DNA of 64,000 nt, taken from Aquilaria yunnanensis. Lineage: Eukaryota; Streptophyta; Magnoliopsida; Malvales; Thymelaeaceae. The number at the start of each line of letters is the position of its first letter. Position 1 is the first letter of the stretch. Location of the stretch: NCBI GenBank assembly GCA_039654915.1, contig CM077600.1:39540492-39604491 (forward strand). The letters are read 5' to 3'. The position numbers were made by a program, and so were the translations under genes. Under the pieces are notes generated by a model. It was not told the origin of the DNA. It searched no databases and saw nothing but the letters and a program-made list of their open reading frames with translations. Positions 21,582-35,230 of the stretch are shown here, piece by piece.

Positions 21582-24500
21582 TCAATGGACGTCATCGTCC
21601 TCATATTGTGCCTCTGAATCGCTATTCTCAGTATCCTCAGATTCAAATTCATCTTCTTCATCACTTGCTTCAAGGGCGTCCTCTTCCTCAGATTCATCGT
21701 CATGTTCCAAAGTTTCTTCCCTGTTCAGCATGTCATCCTCTATAGCTTCCCCCACTCCTGTTTCAGCTAAATTCTCGATTGGGTCATCCATAATTATGGG
21801 TGGATTGTTCAGGCCACCTTCAAAATCTTTCTGAAATGCATCATCGATGTCATTAACATTATAATGAACGATGCGTCTAGGTTTGATTTTCAAAACGGCT
21901 AACCACCCTATTTTTTCACGTGACTTTGTTGGGTAATGGGTGTAGTAAACTTGATCAGCTTGGGAGGCAAAAATGAACGGGTCAAACTTCCCATATCGGC
22001 GACCATCACGAACCTCAACTAAACCATATTGTTTAGTACCCGAGTGCCACGATCTGGAGTAGGGTCAAACCATGCACACCTAAACAATACGACATGTTTC
22101 TGTGGCCATCCAGGATATTCGAGTTGAATGATTTCTTCTAACACCCCATAAAAATCACATTCAACCTCACTTGATCCTGAATTCCTTATGCATACGCCAC
22201 TGTTAAATGTTGCTTTGTCGCGAACCCAGTCACTAATGTGGAACTTGTACCCATTTATGAAATAAACAGGCCAAGTCTCAACACGACGTGATATTGTTGC
22301 ACACATCATTCACCTAGTTACATATCATAAAGTTTATGAATATTTCTTTCCCTTGAGAAGCAAAATATGGCTAAAATTAAAGTGTAGGTAACTTACATAG
22401 TTTCTAAGCCATGTAGCAAAGTTATTCTCAATGTACACATCCACGTTTGACGTTGCTATATTTGGTGCATGCATACGCACTTCGTCAACAAACAAACTAG
22501 AAGATATACATAGAGGTCGTTTAGTGTGTACCTAGATTATGCAAGTGTACAAAGGAAGAAAAGTATTATTATTAGAGTAGAATATATAAAGGAAATATAT
22601 GTTATGGCACTTACTCGAGGTACGGCTTCACCTCCTTACAATTCAGTAAGACATATGTAGTAGTAACCCTCAATTCATTGTCATCAAGATATCGATATCT
22701 CGAGACACCATATGGACGACCCGGGTATCTAAAGATAGACCACACCGATTCATCATATTGTCTTTGTTCACCATCATCATTACGAGGTACTCTAGTAGCC
22801 ATATGTGGAATATGAGATTCAAAATAGTGAAAGCAAAATGTTGAGGTCTCCTAAATTAGATACGCTTCACAAATTGAACCCTCTACATTAGCCTTATTTG
22901 ATACCTTCATTTTTAGGTCATGCATACAACACTCAAACTTGTACATCCACCTATACTGAACGGGTCCTCCAACCCTGGCTTCATAAGGAAGGTGAACCGG
23001 CAAATGTTCCATCAAATCAAAAAAGTCAGGTGGAAAAATTCTTTCCAACTTGCAGAGTATTACAGTAATATTTGCTTTTAACTCCACCATGTGATTCACA
23101 TTTAACTCTGGATAGCATAAATCACGGAAGAATTGACTTAACTCAGTCAACGGTTTCCATATATTTTCAGGTATTGCTTCAAGGGCTATTGGGAGGAGCC
23201 TCTGCATCATTACATGACAATCATGACTTTTCATACGAGACATATGACTTACATTACTGTCCACACACCTCCCAAGGTTTGATGCATACCCGTCTGGGAG
23301 TCTAAGTGTTTTAACCCAATTGAGCACATCAGTTCTTTGATGTGTGTTTAGTGTAAAAGTTGCTTTGGGTTTGAATGCTCGACCATCGGCTTGAGGAATT
23401 AATTTAGCTCTGATCGACTGTACAACATCTCAATGTCTTTACGAGCCTTAACGTTGTCCTTAGTTTTATTCCTCACATCCATCACTGTATTCCATATATT
23501 GTCAAACACATTCTTCTCTATATGCATGACATCCAAATTATGGCGGATTAAATTATTCTTCCAGTAAGGCAACTCCCAGAAAATACTTCGTTTTGACCAA
23601 TTATGAGTTCTACCATAACCTGGTATGGTTACAACTTCTTTATTCTGAACTACAGTTGGCAAATTTGAGATACATTCAAATATTGTTTCAGGGGGAAGAT
23701 GCTCAGGAGGCAATGATTTCTCAATTTTTCCTTTCTTAAAGGCAACTCGGTTTTGTCTATATGGGTGATCCAACTCGAGAAATTGTCGATGACAATCAAA
23801 GAATGAAGTTTTCCTCCCGTGCTGAAGCTGGAAGGCTTGACTATTCTCCATGCAAATAGGACAAGATAACCTCCCATGAGTTATCCATCCTGACAACATC
23901 CCATAAGCCGGGAAGTCATTTATGGTCCACAACACTGAAACACGGAGCTGAAAATTCTGTTTAAGTGAAACATCCCATGTGTGGACACCATCTTCCCACA
24001 ACTGCTTCAATTCATCAATAAGAGGTTGTAAATATACATCAATATTCTGACGTGGACTCCGAGGGCCCGGTATCAATGAAGTCAAAAACATATATAGTTT
24101 CTTCATACACATCCACGGTGGCAAATTATACGGAGTAACGATGACCGGCCAACATGAATATTGTTTACCAGAGTTTCCAAATGGAACGAAACCATCAGAA
24201 CATACACCAAGGCGAACATTTCAGGGCTCTGTGGCAAACCACGGGTATGTGGTATCAAAATGTTTCCATGCTTCCCCATTTGAAGGATGTTTTAAAACAT
24301 TTGGCTCGAATCGATGCTCACTGTGCCACCTCATGTGCTCTGCAGTTGAAAGTGAAGCATATAGTCGCTGAAGTCGAGGAGTTAGTGGTAAATGGTGCAT
24401 GGTCTTTCTTGCCCTATCTTTACCCCGTCCACCTTTTCTCGGCTTAAACTTAGATTCACCACAAAACTTGCAATGTGTAGCATCTTTATCATTATTCCAA

Positions 24501-25198
24501 AACAACATGCAGTCGTTAACACAAGCATCAATTTTTAGAAGCGCAAGACCAAGTTGTGAAACTAATTTCTTCGTCTCATAGAAATTTGACGGTATCTTGC
24601 TGTCACTTGGCTGTGTCTCTTTCATCAAGGCCGCAATACCATCATAACACCTTCTTGGTATATGATATTCTGCTTTAAAATTTAACAAACGAACTGCAGC
24701 AGAGAGCTCAGAATGCGTTTCACATCCATCCCAAAGAGGTGTAGTGGCCGAATACAGTAAATCAGAAAACCGTCTAAAACCTTCATTAGGTTGTTCATCA
24801 ACTTCAGTAAAAATCTGCTGCGAACTTGGTCCAACTGCATCAAATATCATTCGAGCATATGGGTTTACATGTGAACTAGACTCAGCATGCTCGTACGAAC
24901 CACAATTATCAAATGGCTGATCAGACGTTTCCTTAAACGGCTCCCCATGCGCTGTCCAGTTTGTGTAATAAGGCATGAATCCCCATTTATATCGATGCAC
25001 TTTCACATCATCACAATCCTTAAACCTCAAATTTTTACATTTCCTATATGGGCAACGTATTTTGTTCCCATCCATATAACCTGGATTACTATAAGCAAAT
25101 GTTATGAAGAGTTGAACCCTTGTCTCCCACTTCTCTTTGTACCCAACTCGCCCAAGTAAATAACGACTACTATACATCCAACTACGTTCATGTTCCAT
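21582..25198 (-). pseudogene. CACTA transposase (TNPD-like), broken
   Basis: From ATG 25198 on the minus strand: an N-terminal Transposase-associated domain (GYMDGNKIRCPYRKCKN), the Transposase_21 core (24220-23400, with SDGF, LPPWMCMKKLYMFLTSLIPG and NLDVMHIEKNVFDN), a DUF4218-type region (23327-22851, with GRCVDSNVSHMSRMKSHDCH), a DUF4216-type region (about 22500-22019) and an acidic tail to 21582. Lesions: an in-frame TGA at 24223-24221, a one-base frame change near 23400, and an in-frame TAG at 22853-22851. Full-length relatives are multi-domain enzymes that cut and join the element ends. This copy cannot encode one. The same strand carries the partner protein downstream. Confidence 0.85.
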
Positions 25199-25564
25199 GG
25201 AGTCCTAACAGAGGAAATTATATATTTACTTTATGACATATATGAAATAATGAACACATAAAATTAATTCTGTAAATTAAATCATATTAACAATTAATTC
25301 CACCGATCGCATATACACTTTTTAATTTAACTGTTTAGGGTATGTGAGTTTATCAACTAATGCATTCAAATGCATGTCAACCAAGAAGCCCACATTTTTA
25401 AAAATTTGAAAACATAGTTTTTCATGTATCATGCTTATTATGCACATCCAATCGGAAAGCAAATTAAACAGCAAGTACTCATAACTCTAAAATATACATA
25501 GCATAAGAACGCATTCCATCCATAGTATACATAACTATTATTACAATTACGACAAATCTTGTTG

Positions 25565-26145
<581 letters not shown>

Positions 26146-26217
26146 TTAGTACTACTCTTACTATAATAATTATTACTTTAAATATTACTAAAATAATACT
26201 TATTCTTATTATTATCG

Positions 26218-27145
26218 GATACACGGTTATCGGATAGTTTTTTAACCGCTTTACCTAGAATTTATACCACTGGTATGTATTTAGGGGCTACTTTGTGAAC
26301 CACATTCCCCCAAAAAATAAACCGCTAAATTAGTGGTTAACTTTGCAAGGTTTTATGGTTTAATTTGAGGGGTCTGAATCGAAATTGCTGGTACATGGTT
26401 AGGAGCCAGTTTTTTAACCGCTTTACGCAGAATTTATACCGCTGGTATGTATTTAAGGACCACCTTGTGAATCACATTCCTCAGAAAATATACCGCTAAA
26501 TTAGTAATTGACTTGTTGGGGCCAGAATGTTAACCACTTTTCTGTAGTGTACTTTATGGGCCCTTGTGGTTTAATTTGATGGGTCTCTTTATGCAACCGC
26601 TGTATTTGTGATGAGCTTTTTGGCAGCCATAATATAAATCACATTTTTTTGTGGTACAAATTATGGGCTTTTGTGGTTTAATTTGAGGGGCCTGAGTTGA
26701 AACCGCTGGTACACGGTTAGGGCCCAATTTTTTAACCGCTTTACCCAGAATTTATACCACTTGTATGTATTTAGGGGCCACTTTGTGAACCAAATTCCCT
26801 AGAAAATAAATTGCTAAATTATTGTTTGACTTTTTGGGGCCAAAATATTGACCGCTTTTCTGTGGTGCACTTATGGGCCCTCGTGGTTTAATTTGATGGG
26901 ACACTTTATGCAACCGCTGCATTTGTGGTGAGTTTTTTTGGGCTATAATATGAACCGCATTTTTTTGTGGTACAAATTGTGGGGTTTTGTGGTTCAATTT
27001 GCGGGGCATGATTCAAAACCGTTGGTACATGGTTAAGGGTCAGTTTTTTAACTGCTTAACCCAAAATTTATACCACTAGTATGCATAAATAAGCCATTTT
27101 GTGAACTACATTTATCAGAAAATTACCCGCTAAATTAATGGCTCA
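26218..27145. repeat. Tandem repeat with a unit of about 320 bp, rich in AACCGC/GTGGTT words
   Basis: Four starts of the same block, TTTTTTAACCGCTTTA or a close variant, occur near 26234, 26410, 26730 and 27042. The last three are spaced by about 315-320 bases and the first by about 175. Each unit also carries ATTTATACCACTGGTATGTA, TTTGTGAACCACATT and GTGGTTTAATTTGA-type words. Copies are diverged. No coding content is recognised. Confidence 0.75.
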
Positions 27146-27404
27146 CTTATTCATTCTTGTATATTCATTTTTTTTCTTATAAAATCATTTTAATATCTTT
27201 TGAAGCTCAATTAACTACGAAAAAAATATGAAAAATCTTAAAATTAATGAATTTAAGTATCAGATGTTTCAATTTTAGATATCACAAGTTGTGGTAAAAC
27301 ACTACAAATGAAGTCGAAGTAAAGTATTAATTTTTAAAGATAGGGGGTAAAGTGTAAGTTATATTAGACAATAGGGTGATGTTGTCATTAACCCTTAATA
27401 GATA

Positions 27405-27830
27405 TGAAAAGGCAACAAACACCTATAAAAGGCGACAATAGCTTTTAAAAAATGATAAAAATTTAGGAAAAGACGCTAAAATTTATGAAAAGGTTAAATT
27501 TTTTTTAAAAAGTGATAATATTATTTAAAATCTTTTAAAAAGGGATAAAATTTAAAAATCTATTAAATTTAGTAAAAGGCGATAAAAATTATGAAAAGGC
27601 AATAAATTTTTTTGAAAAGGAGATAATATTATTTAAACACGATAAAATTTTAAAAATGAATAAAATTTAAAAAGTGATAAAATTTTTAAAAAGGCCATAA
27701 TATTATTTTAAAGGTGATAATAGTCTAATAAAAGTAATAAAAAAAACAAAAAAAAGTGATTTACAGTAAAAAATGGTGATAAACAAAAAAATAAAAAAAT
27801 AAAAAAGTGGTTAAAAAATGAAAAACTTAG
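27405..27830. repeat. Degenerate short repeat based on AAAAGGCGATAA
   Basis: Words such as AAAAGGCGACAATA, AAAAGGCGATAAAA, AAAAGGAGATAATATT and AAAAAGTGATAATATT recur about every 20-40 bases. The flanks at 27195-27250 and 27845-27895 form a diverged direct repeat (AACTACGAAAAAAATATGAA / AACTACAAAAAAAATATGAA), so the repeat block sits between two copies of one segment. Confidence 0.55.
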
Positions 27831-27899
27831 TATATCAGTATTTTTTAAAGTTCGATTAACTACAAAAAAAATATGAAAAATCTTGAAAATACTGAGATA

Positions 27900-29650
27900 T
27901 GATTATCAAATTGTTTAATTTACTTAACTCCCTTTTACCAACAAACACAACAAGATTCCTACATTAATTCACTTCTCCATATTAAATCAAATTTCTCACA
28001 TTAATTCTCATTCATTTTTTTCATTTCACCCACAATCTTCTTGTTTTGTTAATACATACTAATATTTCTCTCAAATTATTTAAGACTATTTTTTTACTTT
28101 TATCTCACCTTAAATCAAACTCATCACATTAACTCTCTTTCTTTCAAAATATTTACCACTATTTAATACCATTTTTCTTATTTCTATCTAAATTATTTAC
28201 TACTAACATGTTAACAATTATATTTACTAAATTTTTTAATATAATATTACACATTATTTCATTTTTTACACTTTATTCCCTTTATAAACTAAACTTATTT
28301 ACATTTACAATGGAAATAGAAATAACCAGTTAACTGATAAAAAAAATTTACACGCTACTGTTTTATTTTTTGTCGCTTTTTTCAATAGCTTGCCGCATCG
28401 GCATTGTAAAATTTCCCATGAATCTCCTCCACGCAGATGAATTTCTCCCTCTAGGAAATATAATTCTTGAATGTCCAGAGTTTGAGTTTTCCACCAATTT
28501 AAAATATCTGTCATGTTTATTTCCTTTCTTTCCAAAGAATAACACCCTTCCAAAGTTACCATATTGGAGTTGGCGTAAACCATGTGAAGCTTTATTAGAA
28601 AAACATCTCAGATCTGTTAATCCTCGTCCGGATTCAATTATACAAATGACATTTTCAGTTTTTCCCCATTCGACTTGTAAGAAAAAAGGATTTTTGCTAG
28701 ATAGAAATAGAAATTTCAGTATTGAATTTCATTCCTAAAATATTTCAGCAAGAAGCAAAAGCTTTCTCTTTCTATAACTCACTCCCTTCAGGACGACTTA
28801 CAATGTACTTCTTTGTGGATTCTTGCATTGACCCACATATCATCCATTCCAGTGTAGTTTAGAAATTACTCCTTTTTTCTTTTTTCTTGCATAGTTGGGA
28901 ATTAAATTTGTTCAAATCGTTGAAGAGAACCATAATAGATATGTCTAATTAGACATAATGATTATTTTTCAAATTTACCTCTTATTAAACACGACAAAAA
29001 TCCCTAGTTATCTCCAACTCCGAATCGCTATTCGTATGAAATCTTTTCCTCCGATACCTATCCATCTTTGCTTCCAGTCACACCTTGGTGGTGCACCCAG
29101 CGACGTGGTTCTCCGGCACCCGAGCCAACTTGTCGAATGGAGGGAGAATCGAGGAGTGGTATAGAAGCCGCGTCACACGATCTATCAGCTTGCCTGACGG
29201 AGGTTTGGAAAGGCGCTTCCAGCATTGCGAAGCCGGAGACGACAAATTGAACGCTTGGATCAGATTTCTCTTTGCATCTAATAGATTTGAGATAGAGGTC
29301 GGACTTAACCTGTTTAACTTATATAGCAAATGTCAGGCAGATCCAAGCCAATGGGAGGTAGGGACTCCAGGCGGACGGCTGGTCGGCGGAGGTAGACACG
29401 ATTTCAGTTCTCGCCACAATCAAATAGGTAAAAGAGGAGAGAGGAAGGAGGTAAATCGTGGCAAAAGAGAAGAGAGGAAGGAGGTGCAGGTCTGGTGAGA
29501 CTCAAAACAATGTTGAAAAGTGAAAGACAGAGGTCTAGTGAATAGTGATGCTCCGGAAACTAGAGAAATGAGATAGAGAAAGGAAAAGAGTTAGTTAAGA
29601 ACTAAAAAAGTGTTAATAATTGGCCTAGATAATAAATTCACTATATATTA
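27900..29650. other. Gene-poor stretch with unrecognised open frames
   Basis: Open frames occur at 28370-28738 (plus) and 29085-29498 (plus), with overlapping minus frames. None shows a domain, signal or splice context that I can recognise, and codon use is not convincing in any frame. 29320-29480 is purine-rich with a repeated GAGAGGAAGGAGGT word. I make no gene call. Confidence 0.35.
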
Positions 29651-29657
29651 CTTCATA

Positions 29658-29890
29658 CTCCCTCCGTCCCAAAAGTTTTACTCCATTTATTTTTTGTAAT
29701 TAATCTATAATTTTTTATTTTCAACATTTTAATATATAAATACAAAATCTTTGTACATAAATGATAATTCAAGATATGTAGTTTCTAAATATATATTTTT
29801 TAATTTTTTTTAACAAACAATAATATGAATAAAATTGATTCAAAATACAACAAAAAGTCAAATGTAACAAAATTTATAGGATGGAGGGAG
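29658..29890. mobile_element. Stowaway-type MITE
   Basis: Ends CTCCCTCCGTCCC at the left and GGATGGAGGGAG at the right, inverted to each other, flanked by TA (29656-29657 and 29891-29892). The length is 233 bp and the interior is AT-rich. These are the standard features of Tc1/mariner-derived Stowaway elements. Confidence 0.85.
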
Positions 29891-29892
29891 TA

Positions 29893-32800
29893 CATTTTAA
29901 CATACTGTTTTAAACGCTTTTAAATGTTAATTCCAACACTTTAATTTATTGTTTTAGACACTTTTATTTCTAGAGAAAACAAATTTTCTGTATGTTATTT
30001 CATACGCTTTACATATTATTGTAGACATTGTTACATACTCATTCAAACATTTTTGACAAATTCCTTCAGACACATTTATACTTTACATAGTATTTGAAGA
30101 AAATAAAATATCTACATATTACTTTTGATATTTTTATATATTTATTCAGACACTTCTATATATTATTTCATGTACTTTTTCATATTGTCTTATACACTTT
30201 TTTTTATCACAGACACCTGTTCCATTTTATAATCAATATTTTTTATTTGGCTTTAACACACATTAACAATTGGTGTTTCAATCTTCCAAAAATTAAAATT
30301 AAACAAGAAACAAGCGATTAAGTAGGTTGGTTTGGAATGTGTTTTAATTATATATTTTTTTGTTAATTTATAAGAATAAATATTCTTATTGTTCTATTCT
30401 AGTAGGTTTTAATATTTTTTTGGTAAATTATATTAACATTTTGATAAATATAATTGTGAATACATAAAGAATGCTGATCAATAAAAAAAGAAAGAATTTT
30501 TTTTTTTAAAAAAAAAGTCTGCTTGGAACATAGAAACACACAAGGTATGAAAGGCCCGCGCGTTGCGGCGGTTATATAATAACACAATATTAAGTAAATA
30601 ATGATAAAAAAAAGTAACAAAAATAATTTGGGGACCAAGAGAGAAAATGTAAAAATTTTAGGTGATCAATGTTTTATTTCACTAAAAAAATAAACAAACC
30701 ATGGTGATCAATGTTTTTGTTTAGAAAACAATACATCAAAAAAGAAAAACCAAGAGATTAAACAAAAACACTATAATTAAATAGTTATTAAGTTCAGGGT
30801 CCAAAATGTCAAGATAGTCAAACTCATGGTCTAATATCAGAAACATAAATAATATAGGGATTGGAAATGTGTTTCACAAAAAAGAAAAGTGAAAGTAGGA
30901 GAATAGTAAGATCGACCTTCGAAAAGATATTTTCATTTGAAAATTTCACCAACCTTCCAAAAGAAGCAACCTAACCAAACATTAAAAAAGAATAAAAGGA
31001 AATGACAAACAACAAAGCGGGTCACAACCCAGCTCAGCACCGAAGAGCAAAAGTAGAACGATACTATAATTTACTGTAGATAAAACGGTGGTTAAAATAT
31101 AACGAGGTTTTCTTAGGCGCACTTTATAGCAAATATTTTTTTTAATAAATTTTGACATTAAAACAAATGCCAATAATAGATAATTAAAAAATTATCATTC
31201 ATAAATGGATGTTAATCAATTAAATTTTGCTTCATTTTAATTTTGGGTTGGGTTTTCTTTATGTTATGTTCTTATTATTAAAATGATTAATTGTGATCAA
31301 AACATAATTCTATAAAACATAACACTACATGTGCTTTGAAATGATAAATATTTTTTGTCATCAAAAAATAATTTACTAAAAAGTTTCATCTCTTATTAAT
31401 TTAAATTTCAATTTTTAATATCGATAAGAAATTTATTTAGTAAAATTCACTCAAAAGCTTTAGAGTTTAATAAAGTAATTCGATCCATCGATCCATAATT
31501 GTTAAAATTAAAAATGAATATGAAACATAACATTGTACATGTTTTGAAATGATGGATAAAATTTTTCATTAAAAATTAATTCACTAAAAAATTTTATCTC
31601 CTATTAACTAAAATTTTAATTTTTAATATTCTTAATAAATTTATTTAGAAAAATCCATCTTCAATTTATTTAACTTTTTTTAACCTTTATTAAGTCAATT
31701 ATTAAAACCTTAATGTCTAAAGTTATTTCTTCAAGCTAAAGAAATAAACCATGATTACCAAGATTTTGCTTTAGAAGATAATAAATAAATAAGTAACAAA
31801 AAATTTAGAGATAAAGAGAACAAATTATACTCACCAATGTCTTTCCTTAGAAAATAGTATATAAAACAACAACAAAAAAAAGCTTGGGATCAAGAGAGCA
31901 AATAGAAGAGTTAGATTAATAGTTATAAAATTTAGGGACCAAAATATAACACTGATGTAAATTCGAGCTTAAAATGGAAGCATTCGAAAGTTAGGGACTG
32001 AAACCGTGTTTTCACCGAAACAACACATGAAACAGATTGAAAGACTAAAATTTCAACACAGATCCTCATGAAATTCAGCGCCTTGCAAAAAGAGGATCAA
32101 AGTCTAAAAAAATCAAATCGTATCCTAAAAAACAAAACAAAAAAATGACAAACGCAAAAAAAAAAAAAAAAAAAAAATTGATAAGGGGTAAAACGGTAAA
32201 GACACTGTAACATACTGTAGTTCGAACAGTAATTGCCTCACGGCTTTTAGAATATAGTGGAATACGCGTGCGACGAGGGAGCAGCAGTAAAAGAACGGAG
32301 AGCTCGCCTGGACGCGTGGGTTCAGAGGTAAAAAAGTCCAAATATACATGCTTGGTGTGAAAAAGGTTTAATGGTCTACTCCTATATTTAATTACACATA
32401 GATGTACAGTAAAAGAATTGAGCCGATCGGAATTTGAGTATTGGTTGGTAACGACTCATAAGACAGAAACAGAGTAGAGACTCAATGGTCACTAACACTG
32501 TTAATTGCAGATGGCACGTGCTTGTCTCTTATGACCTGGAACGGGGTGCGGTGGGGAACAAAAAGTGAGGTATGTGATTCGGCTCCGGCCCCAACTCCCA
32601 AGTTGTCATCCCCATTTTTGTTCAACTACCAAAAATTGGAAATTAGGGTACACTAATTCTCTGACTGGGCACACGAGCCCCTCCAGTAATGTAACTATCA
32701 AAAAGACGACCATTATATAAAATGAGGAAAGTTTACATTTACCCCTATGTTTAGGTCTTATTACATGTAGCCACCTAGGGTCGTAAAACAGGTTACATGC

Positions 32801-33180
32801 CCCCATTAGGATGTAATATATATATATATATATATATTCTACCCGGTTCTACTCTCCCTAAATCCAGCTATCCAAACTATAACCCGACCCTACACTCAAA
32901 GTTATGGGGAGGGTATGACTTTAACTTATCTTATCTGATTCTACCCACACTTTTCTTAAATTAGTATATTTATATTCAAAATATGATTTTATTTCAAAAA
33001 TAAATTATAATTTAATATAAATTATCTTATATTGCTTTAGTTTATGATTTTTTTAAGTATTAATTCATTGTGAATATACATATTATTTTGAAAATATATA
33101 TAAATATATTTAAAAAAAATTTAAAAAAAATCAAATATATGCCTTAACATAGGTTAGTGGTTGGTACCTGCCTACCTACA
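29893..33180. other. AT-rich intergenic DNA with a diverged direct repeat; no gene seen
   Basis: No supported gene. A segment near 31310-31450 (around TTTGAAATGATAAATATTTT) recurs in diverged form near 31530-31680 (TTTGAAATGATGGATAAAAT), a spacing of about 215 bases. Repeated segments starting with GGGACCAAGAGAG-like words appear near 30630 and 31880. TA dinucleotide runs lie at about 32816-32837. Minus-strand open frames at 32075-32349 are low complexity at one end and are not convincing. Confidence 0.4.
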
Positions 33181-33181
33181 G

Positions 33182-33852
33182 GCACTGAATTAAATACCGC
33201 GATATACCACTTACAGCGAGTACGCAGTACAAATGTTTTTGCGTTTTATCATTTTATTGCACGGTATACCATAGTATTTTACGGTATACCGCATATCACG
33301 TATTTTTTGTATGTGTTTTATCAAAAAATCACAATATACCGCAAATACCGCATGGTACGTATTGCGGTATTTAATTTTTCACACTTATTTTTTTTATTTT
33401 ACATCAAAATATCATAAATATATAAAACATTAAAATAAAAATAATACACATATCATAAAATAAACATTTACTTGTAATTTTTTTGTTATTTTTCTTAATT
33501 AATATAAAAAATTAATGGATGGTATTATTTATATTTATAGTATATCAAAAAAATTAGTTTTCTTAGTATTATTTATTTTGGTCCATATAAAACATTTTTT
33601 TTATGTTTTTTGTATTAAAAAAAAATCTTTTATCATATATATTTTATTTATATTTGAAAAATTATGATGAAAAAAATTAGAATACATATAAAATGTGTAA
33701 AAATAAATTACTAAACAAATTATGTAATCTTAAAATAATATTCTAACATTTATTTTTTATAAAAACGGTAACGGTATGCGGTGCAGTATACCATACGGTA
33801 TACTTTAAAAATTCATGGTGTGGTATATCTAACGGTAATGATATTTAACACC
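33182..33852. mobile_element. Inverted-repeat element rich in CGGTATACCG words
   Basis: The left end GCACTGAATTAAATACCG and the right end, on the other strand, AGGTGTTAAATATCATTACCG are imperfect inverted repeats. The inner flanks carry repeated palindromic ACGGTATACCGCA words in both halves. The interior is AT-rich and non-coding. A target duplication is not clear. Confidence 0.45.
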
Positions 33853-34234
33853 TTGCCTATGGGGTATTTACTATCCAAATCCGACTACTTGAGAAGAGGA
33901 TTTGGGATTAACTATACCTGACCTAAACCCGGCCCGTTAATATCCCTAGTCCATATGGAAGTTCCACACAAAACTTACCAATCCAATCCGTAAATACCCC
34001 CACCATCCCAAGATAGTTCATATTGTATATGTTATTTTCATTTTTATCTTTAACTTTTTAAAGATAAAATAAAAAAAAATTAAAATGTGAACATTAACAT
34101 AATAACTTAAAAAATAATATGGTAACATAATTTGCAAAATACAAAAAAAAGTTATGAAGATTTAGAACGACTTAAGCTAAAATAGGGTGCACACAATTTG
34201 AGATATGAAAGTAATTAATATTCATCTAATCTCA

Positions 34235-35230
34235 AGTTCTTTGCAACTTTTACTATTCAGCAATTAATTTATGATTTTTTATTGGTAGAAATAACAAATA
34301 AACCACTAATGTTTTTGTGTTGGCCCAGTTCACCCACTAATGGTTTTTTTTTTTTACCAAATAAACCATTGATATTTTTGGGTCGGCTCAAATCAGTTAC
34401 TCTTATAACCTTTTCCGTTAATTCTAATGGAATCTTATCATAAAATACCAAGTTTAGTCCCTACATTTTATACTTCTGCTCCCAGTGCATCTGAAGTTTA
34501 CTAATCTAACATATGAACCACCTTCTTAAAGCCAACATCAATTTTCGGACTCCGTTTGTAGGTAATAATTGAGATCCTCCTCAACTTGTTAGTAGTGGCC
34601 ACAATGTTCCTACTCTTATTCTGCCTTATATTGCCCCATAATCTTACGTTAAGTATTAATATGAGCGAGATATCATTCGGGAGTGACAGTGTGGGGCTGG
34701 AGGCATCCCATTTTGGGCAACGGAGATGGTATACTTTGAAGGAGTTAGAAGTGGTAACAAATAAATTATGCCCAAAAAATGTAATTGAAGAAGTTGGTTA
34801 TATAATTTTATAAATTGTGAAGGTAGTCTATTTGCACTATTTTAAACCAAGTAGAGCTATTTTGTTAAGTTTTAAAGGTTAATGAAGGAGTTTTGTAATA
34901 TTCAAGATCCGAGTGGGTATATTGGCCTATTTGAATAATGTTAGTGGTTTATTTGGCTATTTTGAATAACGTTAGTGGTTTACTTAGCTGGAAAAAAAAA
35001 CATTAGTAACCGATTTGAGTTGAGTCCAAAATATTAGTGGTTTATTCGTTATTCTTGTCTTTTTAATTTCAACTTTTTAGTATATAAATGAAAATTCTTT
35101 ATATATATAAATGATAAATAAAGACATATAGTTTCTAAATATATTTTTTTAAAAAAATTTCTAACAAAGAATAATTTAAATCAAATTATTCAAAAAAATT
35201 AAATGATTCAAAGAATATGAGATAATAGTA
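34235..35230. mobile_element. Old Stowaway-like element split by a later insertion
   Basis: 34240-34283 (CAGCAATTAATTTATGATTT) and 35060-35215 (TTTTAGTATATAAATGAAAA and TATAGTTTCTAAATATATTT) match, in order, the left and right parts of the elements at 29658 and 53966. They are separated by an unrelated 776-bp element. The outer ends are decayed. Confidence 0.55.
34284..35059. mobile_element. Mutator-like MITE nested in the Stowaway-like element
   Basis: The left end GGTAGAAATAACAAATAAAC and the right end, on the other strand, GACAAGAATAACGAATAAAC are inverted repeats. Flanks TTTTTTATT (34275-34283) and TTTTTAATT (35060-35068) agree at 8 of 9 bases, fitting a 9-bp duplication. Further inverted words (AACCACTAATGTT and AACATTAGTAACC types) continue inward. 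The interior holds no gene that I recognise. Confidence 0.65.

Larger units (their letters stand above)
19131..25560 (-). mobile_element. Decayed CACTA (En/Spm) transposon; right end not found
   Basis: The left end CACTACTAAAAAAAACC at 19131 is a canonical CACTA terminus. It is followed by at least eight copies, in both orientations, of a TTCCAACGG/CCGTTGGAA word within 19150-19420. Such subterminal repeats bind the element's own regulatory protein. Two transposon gene remnants follow on the minus strand. A matching terminus (ending AGTAGTG) is not present in the next several kb, so the given right boundary is only where recognisable transposon sequence stops, before the (ATT)n array. Confidence 0.8.

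Noticed and set aside
26538..26549. TTTTCTGTAGTG as the right CACTA terminus
   Set aside because: The same word, with small changes, recurs in the next repeat unit (near 26855), and similarity between units continues past it, so it is part of the tandem array and not an end.
29085..29498. A 137-codon plus-strand open frame
   Set aside because: No recognisable similarity; the end is a purine-rich repeat and overlapping minus frames are equally long.
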